DNA of 64,000 nucleotides from Variovorax sp. MHTC-1 (GCF_003984645.1 NZ_RWKI01000004.1:62001-126000), one strand, 5' to 3'. Shown: positions 8,455 to 19,088, counted from the stretch's first letter. Translations and numbers: made by a program. Notes: generated by a model not told the origin, from the letters alone.

Positions 8455-8892
8455 ATGTTCAATCACATCCTGGTCCCGATCGATGGATCCGAAACGTCGA
8501 TGCTTGCGGTCAGCAAGGCCAGTGGACTGGCGCTGGCCTTCGGCAGCCGCATCACCCTGATCCACGTGGTGGACAACTATCCCTTCATCGGCGTGGGCGC
8601 CGACTATGCGCTCGGCCAGAACGAATACCTTGCAGCCGCCACCAGCAGCGCCAATGCGGCGCTGGCGCGCGGCGTCGCTGCGCTGGCGGCCGAGGGGCTG
8701 CACAGCGACCAGCGCGTGATCGACGGCCACGTGGTGCACGAAGGCATCGTCGACACCGCGGAGGCAATCGCGGCCGACCTGATCGTGATGGGCTCGCACG
8801 GGCGCTCCGGTATCGAGAAGCTGCTGCTCGGCAGCGTGACGCAGCGCGTGCTGCAGGATGCCAAGATCCCCGTGCTGGTGGTCAAGGGCTGA
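8455..8892 (+). CDS. Universal stress protein, UspA family
   Basis: A 145-residue single-domain universal stress protein. The ATP-binding signature G-x2-G-x9-G-S is intact in GSHGRSGIEKLLLGSVTQ, so this is the nucleotide-binding subtype. The N-terminus MFNHILVPIDGSETSMLAV and C-terminus KIPVLVVKG are standard. An AGAGG ribosome site precedes the ATG. It appears monocistronic, between the ergothioneine-linked run and a repeat-like intergenic stretch. Confidence 0.93.
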   Translation: MFNHILVPIDGSETSMLAVSKASGLALAFGSRITLIHVVDNYPFIGVGADYALGQNEYLAAATSSANAALARGVAALAAEGLHSDQRVIDGHVVHEGIVDTAEAIAADLIVMGSHGRSGIEKLLLGSVTQRVLQDAKIPVLVVKG

Positions 8893-9069
8893 AATGCTGC
8901 TCACCCCCAGGCTCCCCCACTTCGTGTGGTCCGCCAACCCCCTCACCGGGGGCAACACCAGCGGCCCGGCAGAGCCGGTTCCGCGGTGTTTCCCGACTGA
9001 CATACGCAGCTTGATGCGCTGCGGGTCGCGCATCGTGCGGCGGAGCACCTGAGGAGGAGAGCAGGGCTT
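8893..9069. repeat. Intergenic repeat-like stretch with small hairpins
   Basis: Non-coding gap between uspA and the convergent RluA-type gene. It holds the phrase CCACTTCGTGTGGTCCGCC near 8917-8935, a CCCCC-TCACC-GGGGG hairpin (8938-8952) and a CCGGC-AGA-GCCGG hairpin (8965-8977). From memory, very similar text recurs between genes of Comamonadaceae, so this is probably a dispersed REP-like unit. Only one copy occurs in this window, so its repeat status cannot be shown here. The hairpins could end transcripts arriving from both sides, although no T-run follows them. Confidence 0.35.
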
Positions 9070-9714
9070 TCAGCAAAACGGCGGCGGACTTTCGAAGCGG
9101 CGCATCCGCCCGTCGGCAGGGTGCTCGAATTCGAGCGCACTCGCGTGCAGCAGCAGCCTGGCCGCGCGCTGCCGCACTTCCTCGCCGCCGTAGAGCGCGT
9201 CGCCGAGGATCGGATGGCCGATCGACAGCAAATGAACCCGCAACTGATGGCTGCGGCCGGTCAGCGGCTCCAGCCACAGGTGGCTGGCATGGCGCTCCGC
9301 CAGCTGGCGCTTCACGCGCCATCGCGTCTGGCTGGGCTTGCCTGATTCGAGGTCGATCTTCTGCAGCGGCCGGCGTGGCCAATCGGCGGCCAGGGGCGCG
9401 TCGATCAGCGCCCATTCATCGGACAGCGGCAGCAGCCCGTCGACGATGGCTTCGTACACCTTGTGCATGCGCCGCTGGGCGAATGCATCGCCCAGCGCGC
9501 GCTGCATCGCCGGGCTGCGCGCCATCAGCACCAGGCCGCTGGTGGCCATGTCGAGCCGGTGCACCACCCGCGCATCGGGCCAATGCGCGACGGCGCGCGC
9601 GCTGAGGCAGTCCTGCTTGTCCTCGCCGCGGCCGGGCACGCACAGCAGGCCGGCCGGCTTGTCGAGCACCAGCAGATGGGGGTCTTCGTGAATCACGTTG
9701 AGTGAAGTCGTCAC
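9070..9714 (-). CDS. RluA-family pseudouridine synthase
   Basis: A 214-residue pseudouridine synthase lacking an S4 domain, the architecture of RluA (23S rRNA U746 / tRNA U32). The catalytic motif HRLDMATSGLVLMA carries the conserved Asp. The start LNVIHEDPHLLVLDKPAGLLCVPG and the LTGRSHQLRVHLLSIGHPILGD block are diagnostic. RluA, RluC-like or TruC-like targets cannot be separated by eye; the size favours RluA. It is divergent from the MFS gene with only 44 bases between. Confidence 0.9.
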   Translation of the reverse strand: MTTSLNVIHEDPHLLVLDKPAGLLCVPGRGEDKQDCLSARAVAHWPDARVVHRLDMATSGLVLMARSPAMQRALGDAFAQRRMHKVYEAIVDGLLPLSDEWALIDAPLAADWPRRPLQKIDLESGKPSQTRWRVKRQLAERHASHLWLEPLTGRSHQLRVHLLSIGHPILGDALYGGEEVRQRAARLLLHASALEFEHPADGRMRRFESPPPFC

Positions 9715-9758
9715 CGAGCGAGTCTAGGAGCCTTTGGCGCTCGGCTATCCTCGACGCG

Positions 9759-10997
9759 ATGTCCGCCCGCGCCGCCTCGCCGAATTTTTCCGATCTCACG
9801 CGCGAGCGGCCCTTCATGCGGTTGTGGACTGCGCGGCTGTTCGGCAGCGCGGCCGCCCAGATGCAGCTGGTCGCGATCGGCTGGCACATGTACGAGCTGA
9901 CCGGGAGCGCCTGGGACCTCGGCCTGGTCGGGCTCTACCAGTTCGTGCCGGCGCTGCTCTTGGCCCTGCTCGCGGGCCACGTCGTCGATCGCCACCATCG
10001 CGGCCGCATCGTCTCTGCCTGCCTGGCGGTGCAAGGCGTGGTCGCGCTGGTGCTGCTCGGCGCCGTCTACACGCAGCAGGACTCGCGCGGACTGCTGCTC
10101 GGACTGTCGCTGGTGCTGGGCGCGGTGCGCGCCTTCCAGATGCCGGCGCAGCAGGCGCTGACGCCGCTGCTCGTGCCGCCGCTGATGCTGCCGCGCGCAA
10201 TGGCCTTCAGCTCGGCTGGCATGCAGGGCGCGATCATCGGCGGGCCGGCGCTGGGCGGCCTGCTGTTCGTCGCGGGCACGGGCGTGGTGTACGGCGCGAG
10301 CCTGCTGTTCTTTGCCGTCGGCAGCGTGCTGCTGGCGCGCCTGCGCTACGACCATGCGCCGGCGCCGCGCGAGCCGGTCACGCTCGCCACGGTGCTGGCG
10401 GGCGTGAACTTCATCTGGAATCGCAAGCCCGTGCTCGGCGCTGTCTCGCTCGACCTCTTCGCGGTGCTGCTCGGCGGCGCAGTCGCGCTGCTGCCGATCT
10501 TCGCCAAGGACATCCTGCACACCGGCCCCTGGGGACTGGGCCTGCTGCGCAGCGCGCCGGCAGTCGGCGCGCTGGCCATGTCGATCATGCTGACGCGCCG
10601 GCCCATCGAGCGCCACGTGGGGCGCACGCTGCTGATGGCGGTGGCGGCGTTCGGGCTCTGCATGATCGTGTTCGGCTTCTCACGGAGCTTCCTCGTCTCG
10701 CTCATCGCGCTCGCGGTCTCGGGCGGGGCCGACATGGTCAACGTCGTGATCCGGCAGACGCTGGTGCAGCTCGAAACGCCGGATGCGATGCGCGGGCGCG
10801 TGAGCGCCGTCAACTCGATCTTCATCGGCGCCAGCAACCAGCTCGGTGAATTCGAGTCGGGGGCCACGGCGGCGCTGCTGGGGCCGGTCGGCTCGGTGGT
10901 GACGGGCGGCGTCGGCACCGTGCTGGTGGCGCTCGCATGGTTCCGGCTCTTCCCCTCGCTTGCGCAGCGCGACCGGATCACCAGGTCAGAAGTTTGA
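9759..10997 (+). CDS. MFS transporter, EntS-like group
   Basis: A 412-residue inner membrane major facilitator with about 12 hydrophobic segments. The start RPFMRLWTARLFGSAAAQMQLVAIGWHMYELTGSAW and the VDRHHRGRI loop resemble the MFS_3 (enterobactin exporter EntS-like) group, usually drug or siderophore exporters. ATG 9759 is chosen because residues before it have no family likeness. The end overlaps the convergent ferredoxin gene by 12 bases. Substrate unknown. Confidence 0.85.
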   Translation: MSARAASPNFSDLTRERPFMRLWTARLFGSAAAQMQLVAIGWHMYELTGSAWDLGLVGLYQFVPALLLALLAGHVVDRHHRGRIVSACLAVQGVVALVLLGAVYTQQDSRGLLLGLSLVLGAVRAFQMPAQQALTPLLVPPLMLPRAMAFSSAGMQGAIIGGPALGGLLFVAGTGVVYGASLLFFAVGSVLLARLRYDHAPAPREPVTLATVLAGVNFIWNRKPVLGAVSLDLFAVLLGGAVALLPIFAKDILHTGPWGLGLLRSAPAVGALAMSIMLTRRPIERHVGRTLLMAVAAFGLCMIVFGFSRSFLVSLIALAVSGGADMVNVVIRQTLVQLETPDAMRGRVSAVNSIFIGASNQLGEFESGATAALLGPVGSVVTGGVGTVLVALAWFRLFPSLAQRDRITRSEV

Positions 10998-11267
10998 GAA
11001 TGCGTATGGGACATCGAGCGTGACATCGCCGATCGGCTCGGCCACGCAGGGCAGGATCCAGCCCTCGGCCTTCTCGTCGGCGCTCACGCCCGGCCACTCG
11101 ATGCGGTAGCGGATCTCGCCGGCGCTCAGCTTGCAGATGCAGGTGCGGCAGGTGCCGTTGCGGCAGGAGCTCGGCAGCTCGATGCCGGCCGCATCGGCGG
11201 ACTGCAGCAGCGTGAGCCCGGACTCGGTGTCGAAGTCGAAACCGCCGGGCTCGATGCGCGCCTTCAT
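10986..11267 (-). CDS. [2Fe-2S] ferredoxin-type protein
   Basis: A 93-residue plant-type ferredoxin domain. Cluster ligands are visible as the [10 protein letters not shown] motif (C-x4-C-x2-C) and a fourth Cys in WILPCVAEP. It probably works as a small electron carrier; its partner reductase is not obvious nearby. The start ATG at 11267 overlaps the stop of the VF530 gene by 4 bases. The frame is open further upstream, but that part has no ferredoxin likeness. Confidence 0.85.
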   Translation of the reverse strand: MKARIEPGGFDFDTESGLTLLQSADAAGIELPSSCRNGTCRTCICKLSAGEIRYRIEWPGVSADEKAEGWILPCVAEPIGDVTLDVPYAFSNF

Positions 11268-11524
11268 GGCGGCGTGCCGCGCGAGGCTTGGCGGCGTTCT
11301 TCGCGCAGCATGAAGAGGTAGAGGCTTTCCACCTTCTCGCGCGCCCACGGCGTCTTGCGCAGGAACTTGAGGCTGGAGGCCACGCTCGGGTCGCTGGTGA
11401 AGCAGCGCAGAGGGATCCGCTCGCCCAGGCCCTGCCAGCCATAGTGCGCCGCCAGCGCCGTCACGATGGCCTCGAGCGTGAGCCCGTGCAGGGGATTTCG
11501 GGGCTGCTGCGGCGCCGTCGTCAC
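11264..11524 (-). CDS. VF530-family DNA-binding protein (DUF2132)
   Basis: An 86-residue protein of the VF530/DUF2132 family, small helical proteins reported to bind DNA. Signatures are [55 protein letters not shown] and LYLF. The GTG start at 11524 is chosen because it directly precedes the conserved part and overlaps the stop of the upstream small gene by 4 bases (GTGA). It belongs to a three-gene reverse operon 11667 to 10986. Confidence 0.87.
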   Translation of the reverse strand: MTTAPQQPRNPLHGLTLEAIVTALAAHYGWQGLGERIPLRCFTSDPSVASSLKFLRKTPWAREKVESLYLFMLREERRQASRGTPP

Positions 11525-11667
11525 TTGTTCTTGAGTTTGCCGCGCGGGATCACTGCGGTGGTGATGGTGCGCACCGGCTCGATGCCTGCGCCCGGCGGCT
11601 TCGGCGGGGAGCTGTCCTTCTTGGGTTTCTTGGCTTCCTTGTTGCTGCGCTGCTGACTCTTTGCCAT
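11521..11667 (-). CDS. Small basic conserved hypothetical protein
   Basis: A 48-residue Lys/Pro/Ser-rich protein ([20 protein letters not shown]...PRGKLKNK), probably disordered and possibly nucleic-acid-binding; function unknown. The ATG at 11667 has a clear GGAG ribosome site 7 bases upstream on the reverse strand. Its stop overlaps the GTG of the VF530 gene, which supports it as a genuine first cistron despite its size. Similar short peptides beginning MAKSQQ occur in other Burkholderiales as far as I recall. Confidence 0.72.
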   Translation of the reverse strand: MAKSQQRSNKEAKKPKKDSSPPKPPGAGIEPVRTITTAVIPRGKLKNK

Positions 11668-11761
11668 GGTGATTCTCCGGATGATTCGAAATGCAGGCGG
11701 GAAGTTTAGGGCCTGTGGACGCAGCGACAATACGGCCCTTTACCGCTCGTTCCCTGCATCC

Positions 11762-12277
11762 ATGTCCGACTACGAAGTTCGCCCCGCCACGATGCGCGAT
11801 GCCAAAGCCATCGCCGAAGTCCACGCCGCCGCCGCCCGAGCCGCCTACTCGGGCATCCTGCCCGAAGACCAGTTGCGCGCGCTGGCACCGTCCACGCGCG
11901 AGGCGAAGTGGCGCGAGGCGATCGAGTTCAGCGAGCCGCAGGTGCATGTGGCGGTGCTGGGCGAGGAGGTGGTCGGCTTCGTCGGCTTCGACCGATCGCG
12001 CGATGCCAAGACGCCTTCGACCACCGGCGAGATCTGGGCCATCTACGTCAAGCCCGAACACTGGGGCAAGGGCGTCGGTGTCGCGCTGTGGGACGCCGCG
12101 CGCGATGGCCTCGAGGATGAGGGCTGCACGCTGGTCACCATCTGGGTGCCGCTGCGCAACGACCGCGCGATGCGCTTCCACGAATTGGCCGGCTTCAAGC
12201 GCGAGATGAAGACCGCCAAGACGACCTCGATCGGCGGCATCAAGATCGAAGAGATCCGCCTCAAGAGAAACGTCTAA
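11762..12277 (+). CDS. GNAT-family N-acetyltransferase
   Basis: A 171-residue acetyltransferase. The acetyl-CoA loop is visible in [20 protein letters not shown], with the later [16 protein letters not shown] motif typical of GNAT motif B. The N-terminal [29 protein letters not shown] fits the family's substrate half. The start ATG 11762 gives the standard N-terminus. The gene is divergent from the small basic protein gene and lies just upstream of the DUF808 gene (12 bases), perhaps co-transcribed. Substrate unknown. Confidence 0.87.
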   Translation: MSDYEVRPATMRDAKAIAEVHAAAARAAYSGILPEDQLRALAPSTREAKWREAIEFSEPQVHVAVLGEEVVGFVGFDRSRDAKTPSTTGEIWAIYVKPEHWGKGVGVALWDAARDGLEDEGCTLVTIWVPLRNDRAMRFHELAGFKREMKTAKTTSIGGIKIEEIRLKRNV

Positions 12278-12289
12278 AAGAACAACCCG

Positions 12290-13195
12290 ATGGCCACCAG
12301 TCTGCTGCTCCTGCTCGACGACATCGCGACCGTTCTCGACGACGTTTCCATCCTCACCAAGCTTGCCGCCAAGAAGACCGCCGGCGTGCTGGGCGACGAC
12401 CTGGCGCTGAACGCGCAGCAGGTCTCGGGGGTCAAGGCCGAGCGCGAGCTGCCGGTGGTGTGGGCGGTGTGCAAGGGCTCCTTGATCAACAAGGCGATCC
12501 TGGTGCCCGCGGCGCTGGCCATCGGCACCTGGCTGCCCTGGCTGGTGACGCCGCTCCTGATGATCGGCGGCGCCTTCCTGTGTTTCGAAGGCTGCGAGAA
12601 GCTCGCGCACAAGTTCCTGCACAAGGAGGAGCACGCGGCCGAGGTCTCGAAGCACGAGCGCGCAGTCGCCGATCCGGCGATCGACGTGGTCGCGGTCGAA
12701 AAGGACAAGATCAAGGGCGCGGTCCGCACAGATTTCATCCTCTCGGCGGAAATCATCGCGATCACGCTGGGCACGGTGCAGGGCCAGCCTTTCGTGACGC
12801 AGCTGAGCGTGCTGATCGGCATCGCGCTGCTCATGACCGTCGGCGTCTACGGCCTGGTCGCGGGCATCGTGAAGCTCGACGATGCCGGGCTCCACCTGAG
12901 CCAGCGCGGCGACGCGGGCTCGCGCGCGCTCGGCCGCGCCATCCTCGCGGCGGCGCCCTGGCTCATGAAGGGCCTGTCCGTCGCCGGTACCGCCGCCATG
13001 TTCCTGGTCGGCGGCGGCATCCTGGTGCATGGCGTGCCGGCCCTGGGCCATGCGGTCGAGGCCTGGGCCGTGGACGCGGGCAGCCTGGTCGGCGGGCTCG
13101 GTTCGATGGGCCTCAATGCCGGCGTCGGCATCGTGGCCGGCGCGATCGTGCTGGGCGTGGTCGAGCTCGTGAAGAAGGCGTTCAAGAAGCGCTGA
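12290..13195 (+). CDS. DUF808-family inner membrane protein (YedI-like)
   Basis: A 301-residue inner membrane protein of the DUF808 family (E. coli YedI), function unknown. The N-terminal signature [36 protein letters not shown] is typical. Several hydrophobic helices are visible (about residues 72-100, 145-190 and 225-300), and a charged loop with [14 protein letters not shown] lies between. It overlaps the convergent mnmH gene by 14 bases. Confidence 0.88.
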   Translation: MATSLLLLLDDIATVLDDVSILTKLAAKKTAGVLGDDLALNAQQVSGVKAERELPVVWAVCKGSLINKAILVPAALAIGTWLPWLVTPLLMIGGAFLCFEGCEKLAHKFLHKEEHAAEVSKHERAVADPAIDVVAVEKDKIKGAVRTDFILSAEIIAITLGTVQGQPFVTQLSVLIGIALLMTVGVYGLVAGIVKLDDAGLHLSQRGDAGSRALGRAILAAAPWLMKGLSVAGTAAMFLVGGGILVHGVPALGHAVEAWAVDAGSLVGGLGSMGLNAGVGIVAGAIVLGVVELVKKAFKKR

Positions 13196-14243
13196 GTTCC
13201 CCGGCCGCCGCGGCCACGCGGCGCGCGATCGCCTCGACGCCTTCGTCCGAGAGATCGTCGGCGCGCAAGACCTGCCGTTCGTCCCAGCGCGCGAAATGGC
13301 TGGCCTGCGATCGCTTGTAGGCCGGGTCGTAGTGAAGCGCGGTCAGCTCCGCGAACAGCGAAGGCAGGTCGCGCTCGGCTGCCCACTGCTGCCAGCGTGC
13401 GATCACGGCCTTGCCGTGCAGCTCCTTCAGCATCGCGAGCTGGCGCGAAAGCGCTTCCGGATCGTCGCCGAGGTAGGCGTAGTCGCGCAGCAGGTAGGCC
13501 AGGCGCGCCTCGGGTGTGGCGTCGATCTCGATGACGCGGCTCGCGCGCATGCGCTCCACCAGCGCCGTCGGCACGTTGAGGCGGCCGATGCGGCGGCTCT
13601 CGCCCTCGACGTAGAGCGGCTTTTGCGGATCGATGCGGTCCAGCAGCTCGGCGATGCGCGTCTCGAAGGCGGTCTGCGACGGCTGCGGCACGCCGGGCAG
13701 GGCGCCGAGCAGCGAACCCTTGTGGGCGGCGAAATTTTCGAGGTCGAGCACCTGCTCGCCCTGCGCCGCCATGGCCTGCAGCACGCGCGTCTTGGCACTG
13801 CCGGTGGCGCCGCACAGCACATGCAGCTCGAGCCGCGGGCACAGGGTCTCGATCTGCGTGATCACGTGGCGGCGCCAGCTCTTGTAGCCGCCCGCGAGCT
13901 GCTGCGCGTCCCAGCCCACGAGGCGCAGCCAGGTCGTCATCGAGCCGCTGCGCAGGCCGCCGCGCCAGCAATAGATGAGCGGCTTCCAGTCGGCCGGCCG
14001 GTCGGAGAACCGCTCCTTCAGGTGCCGCGCGATGTTCGCGGCCACCATCGCACCGCCGACCCGGCGCGCCTCGAAGGCCCCCTGCTGCTTGTAGAGCGTG
14101 CCGACGATGCGGCGCTCCTCGTCGTCCAGCACCGGGCAGTTGATCGCGCCGGGGATGTGATCGAGCGCGAACTCGGCCGGCGAGCGCGCATCGATGAGCG
14201 TGTCGAAGCGGTCGCGGTCGCCGACGCGCACCGGGTCGCGCAT
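13182..14243 (-). CDS. mnmH: tRNA 2-selenouridine synthase (MnmH/SelU)
   Basis: Converts 2-thiouridine at the tRNA wobble position to geranylated and then selenated forms. The protein is 353 residues. The N-terminal rhodanese domain has the catalytic Cys92 in [13 protein letters not shown]; a P-loop follows at residues 145-152, GATGSAKT, with Ala where the consensus has Gly. ATG 14243 is chosen since it gives the usual rhodanese start and shares one base with the stop of the upstream small gene. No selD is present in the window, so selenophosphate supply cannot be judged. Confidence 0.9.
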   Translation of the reverse strand: MRDPVRVGDRDRFDTLIDARSPAEFALDHIPGAINCPVLDDEERRIVGTLYKQQGAFEARRVGGAMVAANIARHLKERFSDRPADWKPLIYCWRGGLRSGSMTTWLRLVGWDAQQLAGGYKSWRRHVITQIETLCPRLELHVLCGATGSAKTRVLQAMAAQGEQVLDLENFAAHKGSLLGALPGVPQPSQTAFETRIAELLDRIDPQKPLYVEGESRRIGRLNVPTALVERMRASRVIEIDATPEARLAYLLRDYAYLGDDPEALSRQLAMLKELHGKAVIARWQQWAAERDLPSLFAELTALHYDPAYKRSQASHFARWDERQVLRADDLSDEGVEAIARRVAAAAGELSAS

Positions 14244-14464
14244 CAACGGCCTCCGGACTTTTTCACGCGCTGGAACAGGTCGACCGCGACCAGCGCCACG
14301 CCGAGCACCAGCGCGAACCAGCCGACCACGTAGGCCCCGCCGATGGTTTCGCGCCAGGCGGGCGACTGCAGGAAGTGCGGTGCGAGCAGCACCGCCGCGC
14401 CGATGAGGATGCACATGAGACCGCGCTCCAGCATGCGCGGCGCTCTGGGAGATCTGGAAACCAT
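14243..14464 (-). CDS. Small two-helix membrane protein
   Basis: A 73-residue predicted inner membrane protein with two hydrophobic helices (about residues 15-32 and 42-62) and a basic C-terminus. An internal Met at residue 11 (14434) is an alternative start that removes an Arg-rich leader. It shares one base with mnmH (TGATG), which suggests coupled expression. No function can be assigned. Confidence 0.65.
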   Translation of the reverse strand: MVSRSPRAPRMLERGLMCILIGAAVLLAPHFLQSPAWRETIGGAYVVGWFALVLGVALVAVDLFQRVKKSGGR

Positions 14465-14533
14465 GCCCCGAGTTTACGGGGCGGCCTTGCGCACCGACTG
14501 CAGGCGATCCGGGCCGATTCCGTGAATTACTTC

Positions 14534-14578
14534 CTTAAGAAATGTAAACCTAAGAACTACAGTCTTAAGTATTCATTT
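14534..14578 (+). promoter_or_regulatory. Three CTTAAG-like repeats at exact 15-bp period, possible promoter
   Basis: An AT-rich patch upstream of the autotransporter holds CTTAAG at 14534, CCTAAG at 14549 and CTTAAG at 14564, an exact 15-bp period. A weak sigma-70-like pair can be read as TTAAGA (14535-14540), 17 bases, TACAGT (14558-14563). The arrangement looks like a tandem operator for a response regulator, but the regulator cannot be named. An AAGGAAG ribosome site follows at 14583-14589. Confidence 0.4.
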
Positions 14579-14595
14579 TCATAAGGAAGAAGCGC

Positions 14596-17500
14596 ATGAA
14601 CCGCGTTTTCCGCGTGGTCTGGAATCCTTCCCAAGGGATCTGGGCCGTGGCCTCCGAGCTGGCGCGCGGCGTCGGCAAATCGGGCACCAAAGCACCCCTC
14701 GTGGCCATGGTTCTGCTGGGCATGGCCGGTACAGCCGCCGCCGATTGCGCCAGCAGCGGCAGCAACGCCATCACCTGCAGCGCCGGCGCGCCGGAGACCT
14801 TCGTCGTCATCGGCGGCTACGACGCCACGCCCGGCGGCTCGGTGGACGTGCAGCCCAACGCGGTGATCAGCACCATCGACCTGCCCGCCATCAGCATGGG
14901 CGACAACGGCACGATCCTGATCCAGCGCGATGCCACGGTGCAGAACAATGCGGCGGGCAGCGCCAACGGCCACTACGGCACCGGCGCCAACACCATCGAA
15001 TTCCGCTCGGGCACCACTCTCACTGTCGAGGAGGGCGCCAAGGTCCTGTCGAACGGCACGGCCCACAACGCCGAGGCCGTCAACGCGCACGGCAGCGCCA
15101 ACCTGATCGTCAACCACGGCGAAATCCGTTCGCAAGCCGGCGGCGCGGCCATCTGGTTCGAATCGTCGGACGGCGCGAACACGGTGGTCAATGGCGCAAG
15201 CGGCGTCATCGAATACAAGGGCGGCGCTGGCAACATCATGGGCGTCGCCGGCACCATGGCGATCGCTTTCACCAACCAGGGGCAGCTCATTGGCTCGCTG
15301 AACTTCGCCAATGCGAACGACACGTTCAACGTCCACACCGGCTCGTCGATCACCGGCAGCATCGACGGCGGCGGCGGCAGCAACCTGCTGACCCTGAACG
15401 GCAGCGGCAGCGACACCTTCGCGCAGACGCTGTCGAACTTCCAGACGCTGGTGAAGAACGACAGCGGCACCTGGACCTTCGCCAACGCGCTGCCCGGCTC
15501 GGGCATCACCAGCACGCGGGTGGCCGGCGGGACGCTGATCCTCGGCGCCGACGCCAGCGGCTACACGGGCAGCATGACAGTGGACGCGGCCGGCATCCTG
15601 CAGACCAGCGCGCAGTTCGCGCCGCTGGCCATCGCCGACAACGGCCTGGTGCGCTTCGCGCAGCCCGACGACGCGACTTACACCGGGCTGCTGTCCGGCA
15701 CCGGCGGCATCGAGAAGACCGGTGCCGGCCGGCTGACCTTGACGAGCGACCAGGCGATCAGCGGCACCACCACCATCAGCGCCGGCACGCTGCAGCTCGG
15801 CGACGGCGGCACCACCGGCATGGTGAGCGGCCCCATCGTCGACAACGCGGCACTGGTCGTGAACCGGTCGAATGCCGTCGGCTTCGGCGCGCCGATCAGC
15901 GGCACGGGCAGCGTCACGCAGCTCGGCACCGGCACGACCACCTTCACGGCCGACAACAGCTATACCGGCGGCACCATCATCACGGGCGGCACGCTGCAGC
16001 TGGGCAACGGCGGCACGAGCGGCAGCGTGGTGGGCGACATCGTCAACAACGCGACGCTGATCGCGAACCGCTCGAACACCTTGAACCTGACGGGCGCCAT
16101 CAGCGGCAGCGGCTCGCTGCGCCAGGTGGGCAGCGGCACCACGGTGCTCTCGGGCGCCAACAGCTACAGCGGCGCGACCATGGTCGCGGCGGGCGCCTTG
16201 AAGGCCGGCGCCGACCACACCTTCAGCGCCGCCTCCGCGCACACCGTGGCCTCCGGCGCGACGCTCGATGCCGCGGGCTTCCACCAGCGCGTCGCCTCGC
16301 TCGACAACGCGGGCACCGTCAACCTGCTGAGCGCGGCGGCGGGCAGCACGCTCACCGTCACCGGCGCCTACGTCGGCAACCGCGGCGTGCTGCAGCTCGG
16401 CACGGTGCTCGGCGGCAGCAGCAGCCTGAGCGACCGCCTGGTGCTGAGCGGCCCCGCTGCCAGCGCGAGCGGCAACACCACGGTTCGCATCACCAATCTC
16501 GGCGGCCTCGGCGCCCAGACCACCGGCAACGGCATCGAGGTGGTGAGCGCGCGAAACGGCGCCACCACCACCGCCCAGAGCACGCGCGACGCCTTCGCGC
16601 TGGCCGACGGCCACGTCGATGCGGGCGCCTACGAGTACCGCCTGTACGCGGCGGATGCGCAGGGCGCCGGCGAGAACTGGTACCTGCGTTCCGAGACCAC
16701 CATCGCGCCACCGGTGGCGCCCGTGGATGCGGATGCGCCGACCACCACGACCGCGGACAGCACCGTCAAGCTGGCCCTGCCGCTGGTGACCGTGCCGACC
16801 TATCGCGCCGAGGTCCCGCTGTTCGCCGCACTGCCGGCGCAACTGCGCCAGGCCGACCTCGGCATGCTCGGCAACCTGCACCGCCGCATCGGCGATGAGG
16901 CGGCCGCGGCGCCCGGCGACGCCGGCCAAGCCGCGCCGCGCCGCGCCTGGGCCCGTGCCGTCTACAGCGACCTCGACATCGGCCAGGTGGGCGTCGCCAG
17001 CGCACACAGTCGCGGCCATGTGAGCGGCCTGCAGGCCGGCACCGACCTGCTGGCCATCGGCAACTGGCGCGCCGGCCTCTACGTCGGCTTCCTGGACGGC
17101 GGCGCCGGCGTGAGCGGCAATGCGCGCGGCACCCTTGGGCGCGTCGGCAGCACCGACTTGCAGTCACGCTACCTCGGCGGCTACGCCACCTGGATGGCGG
17201 CGAGCGGCCTGTACGCCGACGCGGTGCTGCAAGCCGGCCGCCATCGCAGCACCGTGCGCCCCGACGGCAACCCGAACGCCTCGGGCAAGGCCGAGAGCCT
17301 CACGGCCTCGATCGAAGCCGGCAAGTCTTTCCCCCTGGCCGCGAACTGGACCCTCGAGCCGCAGGCGCAGCTCATCTACCAGCGCACGCGCTTCGACGAC
17401 GTGCTGATCGGCGGCGCGGCCGTGCGCCAGCATGCCGACGGCGGCTGGATCGGCCGCCTGGGCGCACGCATCAAGGGCGACATCGCCACCGGTGCCGGGC

Positions 17501-17760
17501 GGTTGCAGCCCTACGTGCGCGCGAACCTGTACCGCGCGAGCGGCGGCACGGACGTGGCCGAGTTCATCGGCCCGGCGGCCACCACCCGCATCGCCAGTGC
17601 GAGCGGCTACAGCTCGGGCGAAGTGGCGGGCGGCTTCACGCTGGCCGTGACGCCCGCGACCAGCATCTACGGCGAAGTGGGGCGCGTCTTCGCGCTTGGC
17701 GGCGATGCACGGGTGAAGTCCTCGGTGCAAGGCTCGGTGGGCGTCAAGCTGCGCTGGTAG
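14596..17760 (+). CDS. Type Va autotransporter with ESPR signal and PATR passenger repeats
   Basis: A 1054-residue surface protein. The first 30 residues ([21 protein letters not shown]...) are an extended signal peptide region (ESPR), followed by a hydrophobic signal core ending near the AAADC segment (about residue 49). The passenger is Gly/Thr/Asn-rich, as in a beta-helix, and contains autotransporter-associated (PATR) repeats; [13 protein letters not shown] and [13 protein letters not shown] recur 204 bases (68 residues) apart. The last 265 or so residues are the beta-barrel, ending in the aromatic VGVKLRW needed for BAM recognition. Role (adhesion, aggregation or other) cannot be told from sequence. 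No protease or lipase motif was seen. Confidence 0.92.
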   Translation: MNRVFRVVWNPSQGIWAVASELARGVGKSGTKAPLVAMVLLGMAGTAAADCASSGSNAITCSAGAPETFVVIGGYDATPGGSVDVQPNAVISTIDLPAISMGDNGTILIQRDATVQNNAAGSANGHYGTGANTIEFRSGTTLTVEEGAKVLSNGTAHNAEAVNAHGSANLIVNHGEIRSQAGGAAIWFESSDGANTVVNGASGVIEYKGGAGNIMGVAGTMAIAFTNQGQLIGSLNFANANDTFNVHTGSSITGSIDGGGGSNLLTLNGSGSDTFAQTLSNFQTLVKNDSGTWTFANALPGSGITSTRVAGGTLILGADASGYTGSMTVDAAGILQTSAQFAPLAIADNGLVRFAQPDDATYTGLLSGTGGIEKTGAGRLTLTSDQAISGTTTISAGTLQLGDGGTTGMVSGPIVDNAALVVNRSNAVGFGAPISGTGSVTQLGTGTTTFTADNSYTGGTIITGGTLQLGNGGTSGSVVGDIVNNATLIANRSNTLNLTGAISGSGSLRQVGSGTTVLSGANSYSGATMVAAGALKAGADHTFSAASAHTVASGATLDAAGFHQRVASLDNAGTVNLLSAAAGSTLTVTGAYVGNRGVLQLGTVLGGSSSLSDRLVLSGPAASASGNTTVRITNLGGLGAQTTGNGIEVVSARNGATTTAQSTRDAFALADGHVDAGAYEYRLYAADAQGAGENWYLRSETTIAPPVAPVDADAPTTTTADSTVKLALPLVTVPTYRAEVPLFAALPAQLRQADLGMLGNLHRRIGDEAAAAPGDAGQAAPRRAWARAVYSDLDIGQVGVASAHSRGHVSGLQAGTDLLAIGNWRAGLYVGFLDGGAGVSGNARGTLGRVGSTDLQSRYLGGYATWMAASGLYADAVLQAGRHRSTVRPDGNPNASGKAESLTASIEAGKSFPLAANWTLEPQAQLIYQRTRFDDVLIGGAAVRQHADGGWIGRLGARIKGDIATGAGRLQPYVRANLYRASGGTDVAEFIGPAATTRIASASGYSSGEVAGGFTLAVTPATSIYGEVGRVFALGGDARVKSSVQGSVGVKLRW

Positions 17761-17859
17761 ATCTGGTAGGTCTGGTGGATGGGTTTTCGCGGGCCCGAGG
17801 CGCGCGGCGGTGTTTGGGTTCAAATATCGCTTCCGCGTCCACCCGCCATATCGCCGACC

Positions 17860-18279
17860 ATGGGATCCATCCGCCACCGCCTCCTCGCCGCTTTCGCACG
17901 AACGCTCGCCCCCTTTCTGCTGACCGTCGGCGCGGCCGGCGCAGCCGCTCAGCAGCAGGATGCCGACCGCTTCCCGGCCGCCGCCATGAACTTCCTCGGC
18001 ACCGAGCTGCCCGCGATGGATGCGGCCGTCGCCAACAAGGACCGCGACTACTTCGAGGAAGCGATGGGCCGCATGCTCGACTTCTCCGACAGCTGGGGCT
18101 TCAAGACCCGCGCCAACCCGGCGCTGGCGCGCTATTCGATGTGCACCGAGGCGGTGACCGAGTTCCTCGTGGTGGGCCTGTGCCGCTTCAAGCTCTCGGC
18201 CGAGACCTGCCAGCCGACCCTCAACACGAACTTCAACAACAACCTGCAGCGCTGCCGCGAGCTGGCCGCGCGCAACTGA
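17860..18279 (+). CDS. Secreted hypothetical protein with four C-terminal-half cysteines
   Basis: A 139-residue protein with a typical Sec signal peptide (basic start, hydrophobic [16 protein letters not shown], cleavage likely near residue 30). The mature part has [26 protein letters not shown] and NLQRC, giving cysteines that may form disulfides in the periplasm. No known domain was recognised. ATG 17860 is chosen because it begins the signal peptide. It ends 11 bases before the enoyl-CoA hydratase gene, so the two may share a transcript. Confidence 0.7.
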   Translation: MGSIRHRLLAAFARTLAPFLLTVGAAGAAAQQQDADRFPAAAMNFLGTELPAMDAAVANKDRDYFEEAMGRMLDFSDSWGFKTRANPALARYSMCTEAVTEFLVVGLCRFKLSAETCQPTLNTNFNNNLQRCRELAARN

Positions 18280-18290
18280 GAAGAGACGCC

Positions 18291-19088
18291 ATGGACTACG
18301 CCCGCTACCAGACCCTCGCGATCACGCGCCGCGGCGACGGCGGCGCGGTGCTCGACATCCAGATGCGCGCGCTGAACGGCAAGCTGCCCACCGCGGGCCA
18401 TGACGGCCACCGCGAGCTGGCCGAGATCTGGCGCGACGTGTCGGCCGACGACACGGTGCGCTGTGCCGTGCTGCGCGGCGAGGGCATGGGCTTCTCGGGC
18501 GGCGGCGACCTGGCGATGGTCGAGCAGATGAGCACCGACGACGCCACGCGCGTGCGCGTGTGGAAGGAAGCGCGCGACCTGGTCTACAACCTGGTCAACT
18601 GCGACAAGCCGATCGTCAGCGCGATGCACGGGCCGGCCGTGGGCGCCGGCCTGGTGGCGGGCCTGCTGGCCGACATCTCGATCGCGAGCAAGGGCGCGAA
18701 GATCGTCGACGGCCACACGCGGCTGGGCGTCGCGGCCGGCGACCATGCGGCAATCGTCTGGCCCCTGCTGTGCGGCATGGCGAAGGCCAAGTACTACCTG
18801 CTGCTGTGCGAAGCGGTAAGCGGCGAGGAGGCCGAGCGCATCGGCTTGGTCTCGCTCGCGGTCGAAGAGGCCGAGCTGCTGCCGCGCGCCTACGAAGTCG
18901 CCGACAAGCTGGCCGCCGGCAGCCAGAGCGCGATCCGCTTCACCAAGTACGCGCTCAACAACTGGCTGCGCCTGGCCGGCCCGAGCTTCGACGCCTCGCT
19001 GGCGCTCGAGTTCATGGGCTTCGCGGGGCCCGACGTGCGCGAAGGCGTGGCTTCCTTGCGCGAGCGCAGGGCGCCGCGCTTTTCCTAG
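18291..19088 (+). CDS. Enoyl-CoA hydratase/isomerase family protein
   Basis: A 265-residue crotonase-superfamily enzyme. The oxyanion-hole segments are seen as [14 protein letters not shown] and [23 protein letters not shown]. The conserved acid residues of true hydratases are not clear: the position after GPAVGAG lacks the usual Glu, while the later segment reads [19 protein letters not shown]. It may therefore be an isomerase, decarboxylase or other crotonase rather than a 2-enoyl-CoA hydratase. It overlaps the convergent metallopeptidase gene by 4 bases. Confidence 0.85.
   Translation: MDYARYQTLAITRRGDGGAVLDIQMRALNGKLPTAGHDGHRELAEIWRDVSADDTVRCAVLRGEGMGFSGGGDLAMVEQMSTDDATRVRVWKEARDLVYNLVNCDKPIVSAMHGPAVGAGLVAGLLADISIASKGAKIVDGHTRLGVAAGDHAAIVWPLLCGMAKAKYYLLLCEAVSGEEAERIGLVSLAVEEAELLPRAYEVADKLAAGSQSAIRFTKYALNNWLRLAGPSFDASLALEFMGFAGPDVREGVASLRERRAPRFS

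Noticed and set aside
15784-16200. Tandem repeats in the autotransporter gene as a CRISPR-like array
   Set aside because: The repeats are 204 bases apart, in frame and encode PATR beta-strand repeats; there are no spacers or cas genes.
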